In this document: piece by piece, positions 1-7,606 of the stretch
Position numbering within the stretch: the first letter of the stretch is position 1
How the letters are laid out: each line of letters begins with the position of its first letter
Assembly: GCA_012964265.1 (NCBI GenBank)
Contig: DTUH01000129.1
Span: forward strand, 1 to 12,918
Origin: Candidatus Lambdaproteobacteria bacterium
GTDB taxonomy: Bacteria; SAR324; NAC60-12
Reading direction: 5' to 3'
DNA: 12,918 nucleotides
Translations under genes and position numbers: made by a program
Notes under the pieces: generated by a model
Told to the model about the DNA's origin: nothing
The model's database searches: none
Seen by the model: the letters and a program-made list of their open reading frames with translations, nothing else

Positions 1-51
1 AGCGACCCGATGATTAACAGTCATCTGCTCTACCAACTGAGCTATTGGGGA
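1..51 (-). tRNA. tRNA-Asn (anticodon GUU), 3' part cut by the window edge
   Basis: Read on the minus strand from 51, the sequence folds as the first 51 nt of a tRNA: 7-nt acceptor strand TCCCCAA, TA, D-arm GCTC/GAGC around the AGTTGGTA loop, then anticodon stem GATGA/TCATC enclosing loop CTGTTAA. The anticodon is GTT, so this decodes asparagine codons AAC and AAU. The variable loop follows, and the T-arm and 3' acceptor strand (about 25 nt) lie off the left edge. Its 5' end faces the lipid-synthase operon and it is transcribed away from it. The cloverleaf and the anticodon loop with T at position 33 leave little doubt about identity. Confidence 0.93.
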
Positions 52-78
52 ACACAATCAGCAATAATTGGTAAACTA

Positions 79-107
79 AAAATAAATGAATTCGCTTAGA
101 GTTTCAA
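79..107 (-). promoter_or_regulatory. Sigma70-like promoter of the tRNA-Asn gene
   Basis: On the minus strand, TTGAAA (107-102; 5 of 6 to TTGACA) is followed by a 17-bp spacer and TATTTT (84-79; 4 of 6 to TATAAT). Initiation about 7 nt further on would leave a leader of roughly 20 nt before the tRNA 5' end at 51, a normal arrangement for a bacterial tRNA gene. The call rests on motif and spacing only. Confidence 0.5.
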
Positions 108-350
108 GATATTTTTGTATCATGTTATTATTTCCCTGATTAATCAGGAAGAACTTGCAACATAAATTAAATCAAGTCAGACTTACGGGATTGCGCAATT
201 CAGCTGGCTTATTTTAGGCATGAACCTTGAAGGTGTTAATGAAATTTTGCGTCAAATCTTCCTGCTATTATATCACATCCCGGCGTGAAATAATTTCTGC
301 TGCTACAAAATTCACTATCTGCCAAAAAGCTGAATGCTCCGAAAAACCGC
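108..350. other. Non-coding upstream region of the pfa operon
   Basis: No credible gene is seen here. The stretch is AT-rich near the tRNA side. It holds two palindromes, CCTGATTAATCAGG (135-148) and ATTGCGCAAT (190-199), either of which could be an operator, though no regulator is known for them. A possible but poor plus-strand promoter is TTGCGT (247-252), a 16-bp spacer and TATATC (269-274), overlapping the better -10-like TATTAT (266-271), which has no matching -35. No riboswitch, leader peptide or terminator is recognised. The operon promoter is likely to lie here because the neighbouring tRNA is divergent. Confidence 0.4.
135..148. promoter_or_regulatory. 14-bp perfect palindrome, possible operator
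   Basis: CCTGATTAATCAGG equals its own reverse complement; the bases just outside (C134 and A149) do not pair. It lies between the divergent tRNA-Asn gene and the pfa operon, 202 bp before the pfaA start and about 28 bp upstream of the tRNA -35 box. It has no loop or T-run, so it is not a terminator. A binding site for a dimeric regulator is the natural reading, but there is no direct support. Confidence 0.3.
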
Positions 351-3300
351 ATGACTAATAAATCTTCCCGACAGACTGAATCAGAAAGTATGTTGAATGC
401 ACGAATGTGCAACCGTCCAATTGCGATTGTAGGCATCTCCGCGTTGTTTCCGGATGCTCCCAATGTGCATCAGTACTGGGACAACATTATCAATAAAATT
501 GACAGCATCATAGATGTTCCGGAGTCCCGCTGGAATATAGAGGATTACTACGATATTGATGCCGAAACTCCGGATAAAACGTATTGTAAACGTGGCGGCT
601 TTTTACCTGATATTGATTTTAATCCGTTGGAGTTTGGAATTCCGCCCAACATTCTGGAAGTGACAGACGTTACTCAACTGCTGGGACTGCTAGTCGCTAA
701 ATCCGCGATGGAAGACGCAGGCTACGGAGAAACAAGCGCAGAAATCCTTGACGCTACCGGCGTGATTTTAGGTGTAACCGCGGGTATGAAACTGCTGGGT
801 TCGCTGATTTCACGTCTGCAATATCCGGTCTGGCAAAAAGTTTTACGGCGCAGCGGAATTTCGGCAAGCGACACGGAAAAAATTGTTGAAAAGATGAAAA
901 AAGCCTATGTACGCTGGGAGGAAAATTCATTTCCAGGCCTGCTGGGAAATGTCATTGCGGGACGCATTGCAAATCGTTTGAACCTGGGAGGCACAAACTG
1001 TACTGTTGACGCGGCCTGTGCCAGTTCCCTGAGTGCCATGAAAATGGCGATTAGTGATTTACTTGAATATCGTGCGGACATGATGATTGCCGGCGGTGTG
1101 GATGCCGACAACTCACCTTTGATGTACATGTGTTTCAGTAAAACACCGGCTTTTACCAAAGGTGAAAATCCGAGACCTTTCGATGAAGAATCCGGTGGTG
1201 TCATGATCGGCGAAGGAATGGGAATGGTTGTCCTCAAACGTCTGGAAGATGCCGAACGTGACGGCGATAATATTTATGCGATTGTAAAGGGTATCGGCAC
1301 ATCAAGCGACGGGAAATTCAAAAGCATTTATGCTCCGCGTTCCGGCGGTCAGGCCAAAGCACTGCGCAAGGCTTATGCCGATGCAAATATTGACCGGCTG
1401 AGTATTGGAATGCTTGAGGCGCACGGAACCGGTACCGCTGCAGGCGACGCTGCGGAGTTTGACGGTTTAAAAGAGGTTTTTACTGAAAACATTCCCGAAA
1501 ATTCCGGTTATCCCGATTTTCAACACATTGCTCTCGGCAGTATAAAATCCCAAATTGGTCACACAAAAGCTGCGGCCGGAATTGCCGGTTTGATCAAAAC
1601 AACACTTGCGCTGCACCACAAGATTCTTCCGCCTACCATCAACATTGAGCGTCCGAGCAAAAAACTTGGCATCGAAAAAACTCCCTTTTACCTCAATACG
1701 GAACCGCGCCCATGGATCACCAACGGCGTGCCGAGGCGTGCGGGAGTGAGCGCTTTTGGTTTTGGCGGAACAAATTTTCATTTTGTTCTGGAAGAATTTC
1801 AGGCAACTCCAAGCGGTCCGTTCCGCATGCATAAAACATCGGAAACCGTTTTTATTTCGGCACCGACACCAAAAGAGCTGGACGCTGCCTGCAACAACCT
1901 GCTCGCAGAACTGGAGACAGTGGGCGCGGAGGAGCGTCATCTAAAATTGATTGAAAGTTCCCGCGAGAATTCGATTCCCAAAAAACATGCACGTTTGGGA
2001 TTTGTAACGGATTCCCTGGCAAACACGGTGGAACTGCTTGGACAGGCGATTTCAACTCTTGAAAGCAAAACTGACAAATCCGAGTGGAACGTCAAAGGCA
2101 TCGCTTTTCGTCAGCAGGCGATGGAGACCAAAGGGAAAGTGGTCGCGCTTTTTTCCGGACAGGGCTCACAATATATGAACATGGGTAAGGAGTTGTTTTT
2201 CAACTTTCCATCCATGGCAGAACCTTATGGTGCACTCGACAAACTTTTTACTGAAAAAAACGAAAAGTCTGCTGACAGCCCAAAGCCTTTATCCGCTTTG
2301 GTTTTCCCAATCGCGGTTTTTGATGAGGAAAAACTTGAAGCACAGCAAGCCCAGCTTCAGCGAACTGAAATAGCACAGCCTGCAATTGGCGGAATCAGTG
2401 CCGGACTGTTCCGGATTATGCGTAATGCAGGACTTGAAATTGATTTTTCCGCCGGTCACAGTTTCGGTGAACTGACTGCGCTTTGGGCTGCCGATGTGAT
2501 TTCCGAAGAAGATTATTACAAATTGGCCTACGCCAGAGGACAGGCAATGGCGGCTCCGGATGATCCGAATTTTGATGCCGGAAGCATGTTGGCCGTGATG
2601 GGAAAAGTAGATAAACTGGAAGGTGATATTACCGACTTTCCGGATGTTGTAATGGCAAACCTGAATTCAAAAAAACAGGTTGTGCTTGCCGGACCCACCG
2701 ACGCCATTCTGAAAGCGCATGATGCTTTAAAAGCTAAAAAATACACGGTGGTAAAACTTCCAGTGTCGGCTGCATTTCATACTCCGCTTGTGGGTCACGC
2801 TCAAAAACCTTTCGCAAAAGCGATACGCGCGGTTAAATTCAACAAACCGCAAATTCCTGTTTATTCTAACGCAACCGCAAAAGCATATCCGGACTCAGCA
2901 AAAACGATTCAAAAACAACTTGAATCACACATCCTGAACTCGGTAAAGTTCCGTGATGAAATTGAAAACATTCACCGGGACGGCGGGCGGATCTTTATAG
3001 AATTTGGGCCAAAAAATGTCTTAACAAAATTGGTGGACAATATTCTTGCGGATAAAGAATACACTGCCGTTGCTCTCAATGAAAATCCAAAAAAAGACAG
3101 TGACAGCCTGCTCCGGGAGGCGGTTGTCAGACTCTGTGTGGTTGGACTGCCCTTACAAAAATTTGATCCGTATGCTCTTCCTGCTCCTCATGCCACTGCT
3201 AAAAAGTCTGGAATGAGTGTTAGTTTGAGCGGTACAAATTATATCAGTGACGCAACACGGCAGGATTATGAAAATGCGCTGAATGACGGATTCCTGGTGA

Positions 3301-6300
3301 GTAACGGGGCACCGTCCGCTTCAGGATCCGGTGCTGTTCCCGCATCCGTTTCAGCTTCAATGACTCCTGCACTGAGTACTTCTGATGTGCCGGTTGTAAC
3401 GAAAAGTGAGCGGAACTTTCAATCAATTTATGCGATTGTAAAGGGTATCGGCACATCAAGCGACGGGAAATTCAAAAGCATTTATGCTCCGCGTTCCGGC
3501 GGTCAGGCCAAAGCACTGCGCAAGGCTTATGCCGATGCAAATATTGACCGGCTGAGTATTGGAATGCTTGAGGCGCACGGAACCGGTACCGCTGCAGGCG
3601 ACGCTGCGGAGTTTGACGGTTTAAAAGAGGTTTTTACTGAAAACATTCCCGAAAATTCCGGTTATCCCGATTTTCAACACATTGCTCTCGGCAGTATAAA
3701 ATCCCAAATTGGTCACACAAAAGCTGCGGCCGGAATTGCCGGTTTGATCAAAACAACACTTGCGCTGCACCACAAGATTCTTCCGCCTACCATCAACATT
3801 GAGCGTCCGAGCAAAAAACTTGGCATCGAAAAAACTCCCTTTTACCTCAATACGGAACCGCGCCCATGGATCACCAACGGCGTGCCGAGGCGTGCGGGAG
3901 TGAGCGCTTTTGGTTTTGGCGGAACAAATTTTCATTTTGTTCTGGAAGAATTTCAGGCAACTCCAAGCGGTCCGTTCCGCATGCATAAAACATCGGAAAC
4001 CGTTTTTATTTCGGCACCGACACCAAAAGAGCTGGACGCTGCCTGCAACAACCTGCTCGCAGAACTGGAGACAGTGGGCGCGGAGGAGCGTCATCTAAAA
4101 TTGATTGAAAGTTCCCGCGAGAATTCGATTCCCAAAAAACATGCACGTTTGGGATTTGTAACGGATTCCCTGGCAAACACGGTGGAACTGCTTGGACAGG
4201 CGATTTCAACTCTTGAAAGCAAAACTGACAAATCCGAGTGGAACGTCAAAGGCATCGCTTTTCGTCAGCAGGCGATGGAGACCAAAGGGAAAGTGGTCGC
4301 GCTTTTTTCCGGACAGGGCTCACAATATATGAACATGGGTAAGGAGTTGTTTTTCAACTTTCCATCCATGGCAGAACCTTATGGTGCACTCGACAAACTT
4401 TTTACTGAAAAAAACGAAAAGTCTGCTGACAGCCCAAAGCCTTTATCCGCTTTGGTTTTCCCAATCGCGGTTTTTGATGAGGAAAAACTTGAAGCACAGC
4501 AAGCCCAGCTTCAGCGAACTGAAATAGCACAGCCTGCAATTGGCGGAATCAGTGCCGGACTGTTCCGGATTATGCGTAATGCAGGACTTGAAATTGATTT
4601 TTCCGCCGGTCACAGTTTCGGTGAACTGACTGCGCTTTGGGCTGCCGATGTGATTTCCGAAGAAGATTATTACAAATTGGCCTACGCCAGAGGACAGGCA
4701 ATGGCGGCTCCGGATGATCCGAATTTTGATGCCGGAAGCATGTTGGCCGTGATGGGAAAAGTAGATAAACTGGAAGGTGATATTACCGACTTTCCGGATG
4801 TTGTAATGGCAAACCTGAATTCAAAAAAACAGGTTGTGCTTGCCGGACCCACCGACGCCATTCTGAAAGCGCATGATGCTTTAAAAGCTAAAAAATACAC
4901 GGTGGTAAAACTTCCAGTGTCGGCTGCATTTCATACTCCGCTTGTGGGTCACGCTCAAAAACCTTTCGCAAAAGCGATACGCGCGGTTAAATTCAACAAA
5001 CCGCAAATTCCTGTTTATTCTAACGCAACCGCAAAAGCATATCCGGACTCAGCAAAAACGATTCAAAAACAACTTGAATCACACATCCTGAACTCGGTAA
5101 AGTTCCGTGATGAAATTGAAAACATTCACCGGGACGGCGGGCGGATCTTTATAGAATTTGGGCCAAAAAATGTCTTAACAAAATTGGTGGACAATATTCT
5201 TGCGGATAAAGAATACACTGCCGTTGCTCTCAATGAAAATCCAAAAAAAGACAGTGACAGCCTGCTCCGGGAGGCGGTTGTCAGACTCTGTGTGGTTGGA
5301 CTGCCCTTACAAAAATTTGATCCGTATGCTCTTCCTGCTCCTCATGCCACTGCTAAAAAGTCTGGAATGAGTGTTAGTTTGAGCGGTACAAATTATATCA
5401 GTGACGCAACACGGCAGGATTATGAAAATGCGCTGAATGACGGATTCCTGGTGAGTAACGGGGCACCGTCCGCTTCAGGATCCGGTGCTGTTCCCGCATC
5501 CGTTTCAGCTTCAATGACTCCTGCACTGAGTACTTCTGATGTGCCGGTTGTAACGAAAAGTGAGCGGAACGAAAGCCCTGCTCCAAAAATAAAAACAGAA
5601 CCCGAAAAACAAGGACCAGCAATTAATTCTACCATGAGCAAGCAACAACCTTCTTCTCAGCAGTCTTTTGCACCGACTCAAGTCCTGGAAACTCTGGAAC
5701 GCAGTTTGTCCGGTTTCTATCAACACCAAAACGAAACTCTCCAGGTTCACCGTCAATATCTGGATCAGCAATCTGAGTATTCACGCACAGTTTTTCAACT
5801 GATGCAGAAGCAAATCGAACTTGCCGCTCAAGGTTCACAAATTCCGCCTGAAGTAGATAAGCAGATGCAGATGTTTCATGCACATCAGGGTGAAACGTTG
5901 CGGGTACATGAACATTACCTGAATCAGCAGTCTGAACAGACTCAATCAGCTTTAAGCATCACGCAGCAGCAGTTGGGCAATTCCGGGCAAATGTCAGCAG
6001 TTGTTCCAACATCAATTCCAGCTGTTCAAATCTCAACTCCGCTTAGTGCAGTGCCAGCTCCGGTTCCATCAGTGCCGGCTCCAATCGTTTCCGAAACTGT
6101 TCCATCAGTTCCAGCTCCAATCGTTTCTGCTTCGGTTCAGTCTGCTCCGGTTCCGGTTCCATCGATTCCTGTTCCGGTTGTCACTTCTCCTCAGGAAGCC
6201 GCCGTTTCGGAGCCAAAAGTTGCTCCGGTCGCAAAGTCAACAGTCTCAGCGGAAAATATTACGAAAGTGACGCTGGCGGTTGTCAGTGAAAAAACCGGTT

Positions 6301-7559
6301 ATCCCGCAGAAATGCTCGAACTCGGAATGGACATGGAATCCGACCTCGGTATTGATTCAATTAAGCGTGTAGAAATTCTGGGTTCAGTTCAGGATAAAAT
6401 TCCGGAACTGCCGGAAGTTCCGGGTGATGAGTTGGCGGAAATGCGCACTCTTGGAGAAATAATAGAACATTTGCAGAGTAAGCTGGAAACAGGCGTTTCC
6501 ACAGCAAAGGAAGCCGTTCCGGCTCAAATTGAAATTCCGGAAGCAGCAGTTTCGGAGCCAGTTTCCAGAGTTTCCGTAGATGATGTGACCGCGGCTATGT
6601 TGGCCATTGTCAGTGAAAAAACAGGTTATCCCCAGGAAATGCTTGAACTCAGCATGGACATGGAATCCGATCTCGGTATTGATTCAATCAAGCGTGTTGA
6701 AATACTTGGAACGGTTCAGGATAAAATTCCGGAACTGCCGGAAGTTCCGGGTGATGAGTTGGCGGAAATGCGTACACTTGGCCAAATCGTTGAACACTTA
6801 AACAGTAAACTGGCACCGGGTGTTAACGCAGAACAAAGTCCCGATGCAGTTGAGACAACTCCGGAAATTTCAGGAACAAATGCCAAAGATCCCGAGCCGG
6901 TTTTCATGTCAATTATCAGTGAAAAAACCGGCTATCCCGCAGAAATGCTCGAACTGAGTATGGACATGGAAGCAGATCTTGGCATTGATTCGATAAAGCG
7001 TGTTGAAATCATGTGGTCACTGCAGGAGCAATTTCAGGATTTACCGCAGATTGTAGCCAATGATATTGCGGAACTCCGGACTGTTGGTCAAATTATCGAT
7101 CACGTCAGGTCGATCTTACCGGTTTCAGTTGGAGCAGCCGTAACTCCGGAACTAAATCTAAGCGGCGAATCCGCGTCTTTTGCAGGCGGCGGTGATTCTT
7201 CCGGAAACGGAAACGGCAGTGCGGCGGGTGCACTGGAATCAGTTTCGGGTGAAATAGCTCCGGCCCTGCTGAGTATCATCGGCGAAAAAACCGGCTACCC
7301 TGTAGAAATGCTCGAACTTAACATGGACATGGAAGCAGATCTTGGCATTGACTCAATCAAGCGTGTTGAAATCATGTGGTCACTGCAGGAACAGCTTCCA
7401 CATTTGCCCCAGGTCAGCGGCAGTGAAATTGGTGAATTGCGAACCCTGAAGGAAATTGTCGATCATTTGGGTTCCCTTGCTCCTTCAAATACCGGCGGAG
7501 CTGCGATAATTCCTCCGCCGATTTCAACAGTTTCCGATACTGTAAAAAAAAACTCCTGA
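351..7559 (+). CDS. pfaA: PUFA synthase PfaA, N-terminal part: KS-AT-(half KS-AT)-ACP x4
   Basis: This is the condensing, loading and carrier part of an iterative PUFA (secondary lipid) synthase, a soluble multidomain enzyme. KS spans residues about 23-483 with catalytic C223 (DAACASS), H358 (EAHGTGT) and H404 (GHTKAAAG); text such as NSPLMYMCFSKTPAF is typical of PfaA. Malonyl-type AT spans about 595-905, with nucleophile S704 in GHSFGE and H810 in AAFHT. Residues 308-1022 are then repeated as 1026-1740, giving a half KS without its Cys plus a second intact AT (S1422, H1528). Two F-x-x-H-Q motifs follow (1789, 1842), then a Pro/Val linker and four ACPs with LGIDS serines S2003, S2112, S2214 and S2335. 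The ORF stops at an A9 run before KR-DH, which continue in the -1 frame. Without the repeat it would be 1,684 aa. The start is uncertain: M1, M14 and M19 all precede KS and none has a clear Shine-Dalgarno sequence. Confidence 0.93.
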   Translation: MTNKSSRQTESESMLNARMCNRPIAIVGISALFPDAPNVHQYWDNIINKIDSIIDVPESRWNIEDYYDIDAETPDKTYCKRGGFLPDIDFNPLEFGIPPNILEVTDVTQLLGLLVAKSAMEDAGYGETSAEILDATGVILGVTAGMKLLGSLISRLQYPVWQKVLRRSGISASDTEKIVEKMKKAYVRWEENSFPGLLGNVIAGRIANRLNLGGTNCTVDAACASSLSAMKMAISDLLEYRADMMIAGGVDADNSPLMYMCFSKTPAFTKGENPRPFDEESGGVMIGEGMGMVVLKRLEDAERDGDNIYAIVKGIGTSSDGKFKSIYAPRSGGQAKALRKAYADANIDRLSIGMLEAHGTGTAAGDAAEFDGLKEVFTENIPENSGYPDFQHIALGSIKSQIGHTKAAAGIAGLIKTTLALHHKILPPTINIERPSKKLGIEKTPFYLNTEPRPWITNGVPRRAGVSAFGFGGTNFHFVLEEFQATPSGPFRMHKTSETVFISAPTPKELDAACNNLLAELETVGAEERHLKLIESSRENSIPKKHARLGFVTDSLANTVELLGQAISTLESKTDKSEWNVKGIAFRQQAMETKGKVVALFSGQGSQYMNMGKELFFNFPSMAEPYGALDKLFTEKNEKSADSPKPLSALVFPIAVFDEEKLEAQQAQLQRTEIAQPAIGGISAGLFRIMRNAGLEIDFSAGHSFGELTALWAADVISEEDYYKLAYARGQAMAAPDDPNFDAGSMLAVMGKVDKLEGDITDFPDVVMANLNSKKQVVLAGPTDAILKAHDALKAKKYTVVKLPVSAAFHTPLVGHAQKPFAKAIRAVKFNKPQIPVYSNATAKAYPDSAKTIQKQLESHILNSVKFRDEIENIHRDGGRIFIEFGPKNVLTKLVDNILADKEYTAVALNENPKKDSDSLLREAVVRLCVVGLPLQKFDPYALPAPHATAKKSGMSVSLSGTNYISDATRQDYENALNDGFLVSNGAPSASGSGAVPASVSASMTPALSTSDVPVVTKSERNFQSIYAIVKGIGTSSDGKFKSIYAPRSGGQAKALRKAYADANIDRLSIGMLEAHGTGTAAGDAAEFDGLKEVFTENIPENSGYPDFQHIALGSIKSQIGHTKAAAGIAGLIKTTLALHHKILPPTINIERPSKKLGIEKTPFYLNTEPRPWITNGVPRRAGVSAFGFGGTNFHFVLEEFQATPSGPFRMHKTSETVFISAPTPKELDAACNNLLAELETVGAEERHLKLIESSRENSIPKKHARLGFVTDSLANTVELLGQAISTLESKTDKSEWNVKGIAFRQQAMETKGKVVALFSGQGSQYMNMGKELFFNFPSMAEPYGALDKLFTEKNEKSADSPKPLSALVFPIAVFDEEKLEAQQAQLQRTEIAQPAIGGISAGLFRIMRNAGLEIDFSAGHSFGELTALWAADVISEEDYYKLAYARGQAMAAPDDPNFDAGSMLAVMGKVDKLEGDITDFPDVVMANLNSKKQVVLAGPTDAILKAHDALKAKKYTVVKLPVSAAFHTPLVGHAQKPFAKAIRAVKFNKPQIPVYSNATAKAYPDSAKTIQKQLESHILNSVKFRDEIENIHRDGGRIFIEFGPKNVLTKLVDNILADKEYTAVALNENPKKDSDSLLREAVVRLCVVGLPLQKFDPYALPAPHATAKKSGMSVSLSGTNYISDATRQDYENALNDGFLVSNGAPSASGSGAVPASVSASMTPALSTSDVPVVTKSERNESPAPKIKTEPEKQGPAINSTMSKQQPSSQQSFAPTQVLETLERSLSGFYQHQNETLQVHRQYLDQQSEYSRTVFQLMQKQIELAAQGSQIPPEVDKQMQMFHAHQGETLRVHEHYLNQQSEQTQSALSITQQQLGNSGQMSAVVPTSIPAVQISTPLSAVPAPVPSVPAPIVSETVPSVPAPIVSASVQSAPVPVPSIPVPVVTSPQEAAVSEPKVAPVAKSTVSAENITKVTLAVVSEKTGYPAEMLELGMDMESDLGIDSIKRVEILGSVQDKIPELPEVPGDELAEMRTLGEIIEHLQSKLETGVSTAKEAVPAQIEIPEAAVSEPVSRVSVDDVTAAMLAIVSEKTGYPQEMLELSMDMESDLGIDSIKRVEILGTVQDKIPELPEVPGDELAEMRTLGQIVEHLNSKLAPGVNAEQSPDAVETTPEISGTNAKDPEPVFMSIISEKTGYPAEMLELSMDMEADLGIDSIKRVEIMWSLQEQFQDLPQIVANDIAELRTVGQIIDHVRSILPVSVGAAVTPELNLSGESASFAGGGDSSGNGNGSAAGALESVSGEIAPALLSIIGEKTGYPVEMLELNMDMEADLGIDSIKRVEIMWSLQEQLPHLPQVSGSEIGELRTLKEIVDHLGSLAPSNTGGAAIIPPPISTVSDTVKKNS
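1272..3416 (+). repeat. Direct repeat copy 1 (2,145 bp; end of KS plus whole AT)
   Basis: This is the left copy of an in-frame tandem duplication with period 2,154 bp (718 codons). It encodes residues 308-1022: the KS C-terminal part carrying H358 and H404, the KS-AT linker, the complete AT and a Ser/Ala/Pro-rich tail ending SERN. The two translated copies read as identical over all 715 residues, and the stretches compared base by base showed no difference. The left boundary is T1271 against A3425, the first mismatch. This copy is joined to the intact N-terminal half of KS, so it is the functional one. Confidence 0.95.
3412..3429. other. Duplication junction with a templated 9-bp insert
   Basis: Copy 1 ends with GGAAC (3412-3416), then the non-repeat insert TTTCAATCA (3417-3425), then ATTT (3426-3429), the first bases of copy 2. 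The whole 18-nt string is the exact reverse complement of 1944-1961, and of the matching 4098-4115 in copy 2. So the insert looks copied from the opposite strand about 1.5 kb away, with 5-nt (GGAAC) and 4-nt (ATTT) microhomologies at the two switches. The insert adds three codons, Phe-Gln-Ser (1023-1025), and keeps the frame. Confidence 0.9.
3426..5570 (+). repeat. Direct repeat copy 2 (2,145 bp; KS fragment plus second AT)
   Basis: Right copy of the tandem duplication, residues 1026-1740. It begins in mid-KS (IYAIVKGIGTS), so the KS fragment has the two His residues (H1076, H1122) but lacks about 285 N-terminal KS residues, including the active-site Cys. A thiolase-fold half like this should not fold or catalyse by itself. 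The second AT is complete (GHSFGE S1422, H1528). After position 5570 the sequence diverges into the normal PfaA linker (ESPAPKIKTEPE), whereas copy 1 runs into the 9-bp insert at 3417-3425. The absence of visible differences implies a very recent event or an artefact. Confidence 0.95.
5715..5936 (+). repeat. Two copies of a 21-residue F-x-x-H-Q motif in the AT-ACP linker
   Basis: Residues 1789-1809 (5715-5777) and 1842-1862 (5874-5936) share the pattern F-x-x-H-Q-x-E-T-L-x-V-H-x-x-Y-L-x-Q-Q-S-E, 53 residues apart. The region is rich in Gln, His and Glu and looks helical, possibly coiled coil. Similar H-Q/Y-L text before the ACP array is, from memory, common in PfaA proteins. No function is established to my knowledge; a dimer-forming or ACP-spacing element is inference. 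The surrounding bases are not exact repeats, so this is an old, selected duplication, unlike the KS-AT repeat. Confidence 0.7.
6063..6134 (+). repeat. Imperfect 36-bp tandem repeat in the Pro/Val-rich linker
   Basis: Two adjacent 36-bp units, both beginning GTTCCATCAGT (6063 and 6099), encode VPSVPAPIVSET and VPSVPAPIVSAS. They sit in a longer low-complexity stretch of about 6000-6250 (residues about 1884-1966) made almost only of V, P, A, S, T and I. That composition is that of a flexible, extended linker preceding the ACP array. Variation in copy number would change linker length without breaking the frame. Confidence 0.75.
6251..7480 (+). repeat. Tandem array of four acyl-carrier-protein domains
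   Basis: Four ACP domains lie at about 6251-6488, 6578-6815, 6890-7120 and 7250-7480. Each has SEKTGYP or GEKTGYP, EMLEL, MDME and LGIDSIKRVEI, with the phosphopantetheine serine at codon 2003, 2112, 2214 or 2335. Serine spacings of 109, 102 and 121 residues reflect short Ala/Pro/Glu linkers, the last one Gly/Ser/Asn-rich. ACP1 and ACP2 form one pair (EILG, DKIPELPEVPGDELAEMRTL) and ACP3 and ACP4 another (EIMWSLQEQ). ACP1 and ACP2 share 59 identical bases (6387-6445 and 6714-6772), pointing to recent duplication or gene conversion. All four should be functional carriers; several ACPs in tandem are a hallmark of PfaA. Confidence 0.95.
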
Positions 7560-7577
7560 ACTCAAAGTCTGAGTTTA
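7547..7577 (+). promoter_or_regulatory. Candidate -1 frameshift site: A AAA AAC slippery heptamer plus hairpin
   Basis: An A9 run (7544-7552) ends in C. In the pfaA frame it reads GTA AAA AAA AAC TCC TGA, so A AAA AAC (7547-7553) is a correctly phased -1 heptamer. A 5-nt spacer (7554-7558) follows, then AACTCA (7559-7564) pairing with TGAGTT (7570-7575) round a 5-nt loop. A G-U and a U-A pair can extend this to 8 bp. Slipping by -1 avoids the stop at 7557 and continues into the KR-DH frame (KLLNSKSEFTVPEHRV). The same A9 could cause RNA polymerase slippage. No T-run follows, so the hairpin is not a terminator. A missing A in the assembly would look the same. Confidence 0.6.
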
Positions 7578-7606
7578 CGGTTCCGGAACATCGTGTCACA
7601 CTTGGT

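Noticed and set aside
1..350. tRNA-Asn as the attachment site of a genomic island carrying the pfa genes
   Set aside because: The operon lies on the 5' side of the tRNA while integrases usually use the 3' end; no integrase gene or repeated tRNA end is seen in the window.
236..463. Minus-strand ORF of 75 codons across the pfaA start
   Set aside because: It overlaps the KS coding start in antisense, has no recognisable motif and no ribosome binding site.
1467..1940. Antisense ORF of 157 codons, repeated at 3621-4094
   Set aside because: It is a shadow of the KS/linker coding strand; it appears twice only because the underlying DNA is duplicated.
3426..3950. A second complete ketosynthase domain in PfaA
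   Set aside because: It begins at the residue equivalent to 308 of the first KS and lacks the whole N-terminal half with the active-site Cys; only the His motifs are repeated.
6001..6270. Plus-strand 89-codon ORF in another frame of the linker
   Set aside because: Its Phe/Gln/Leu-rich text is the shifted reading of the repetitive Pro/Val linker.
7559..7575. The hairpin after the first pfaA stop as a rho-independent terminator
   Set aside because: The stem is AT-rich and short and is followed by TTACGG, not a T-run; the same pathway continues directly downstream.
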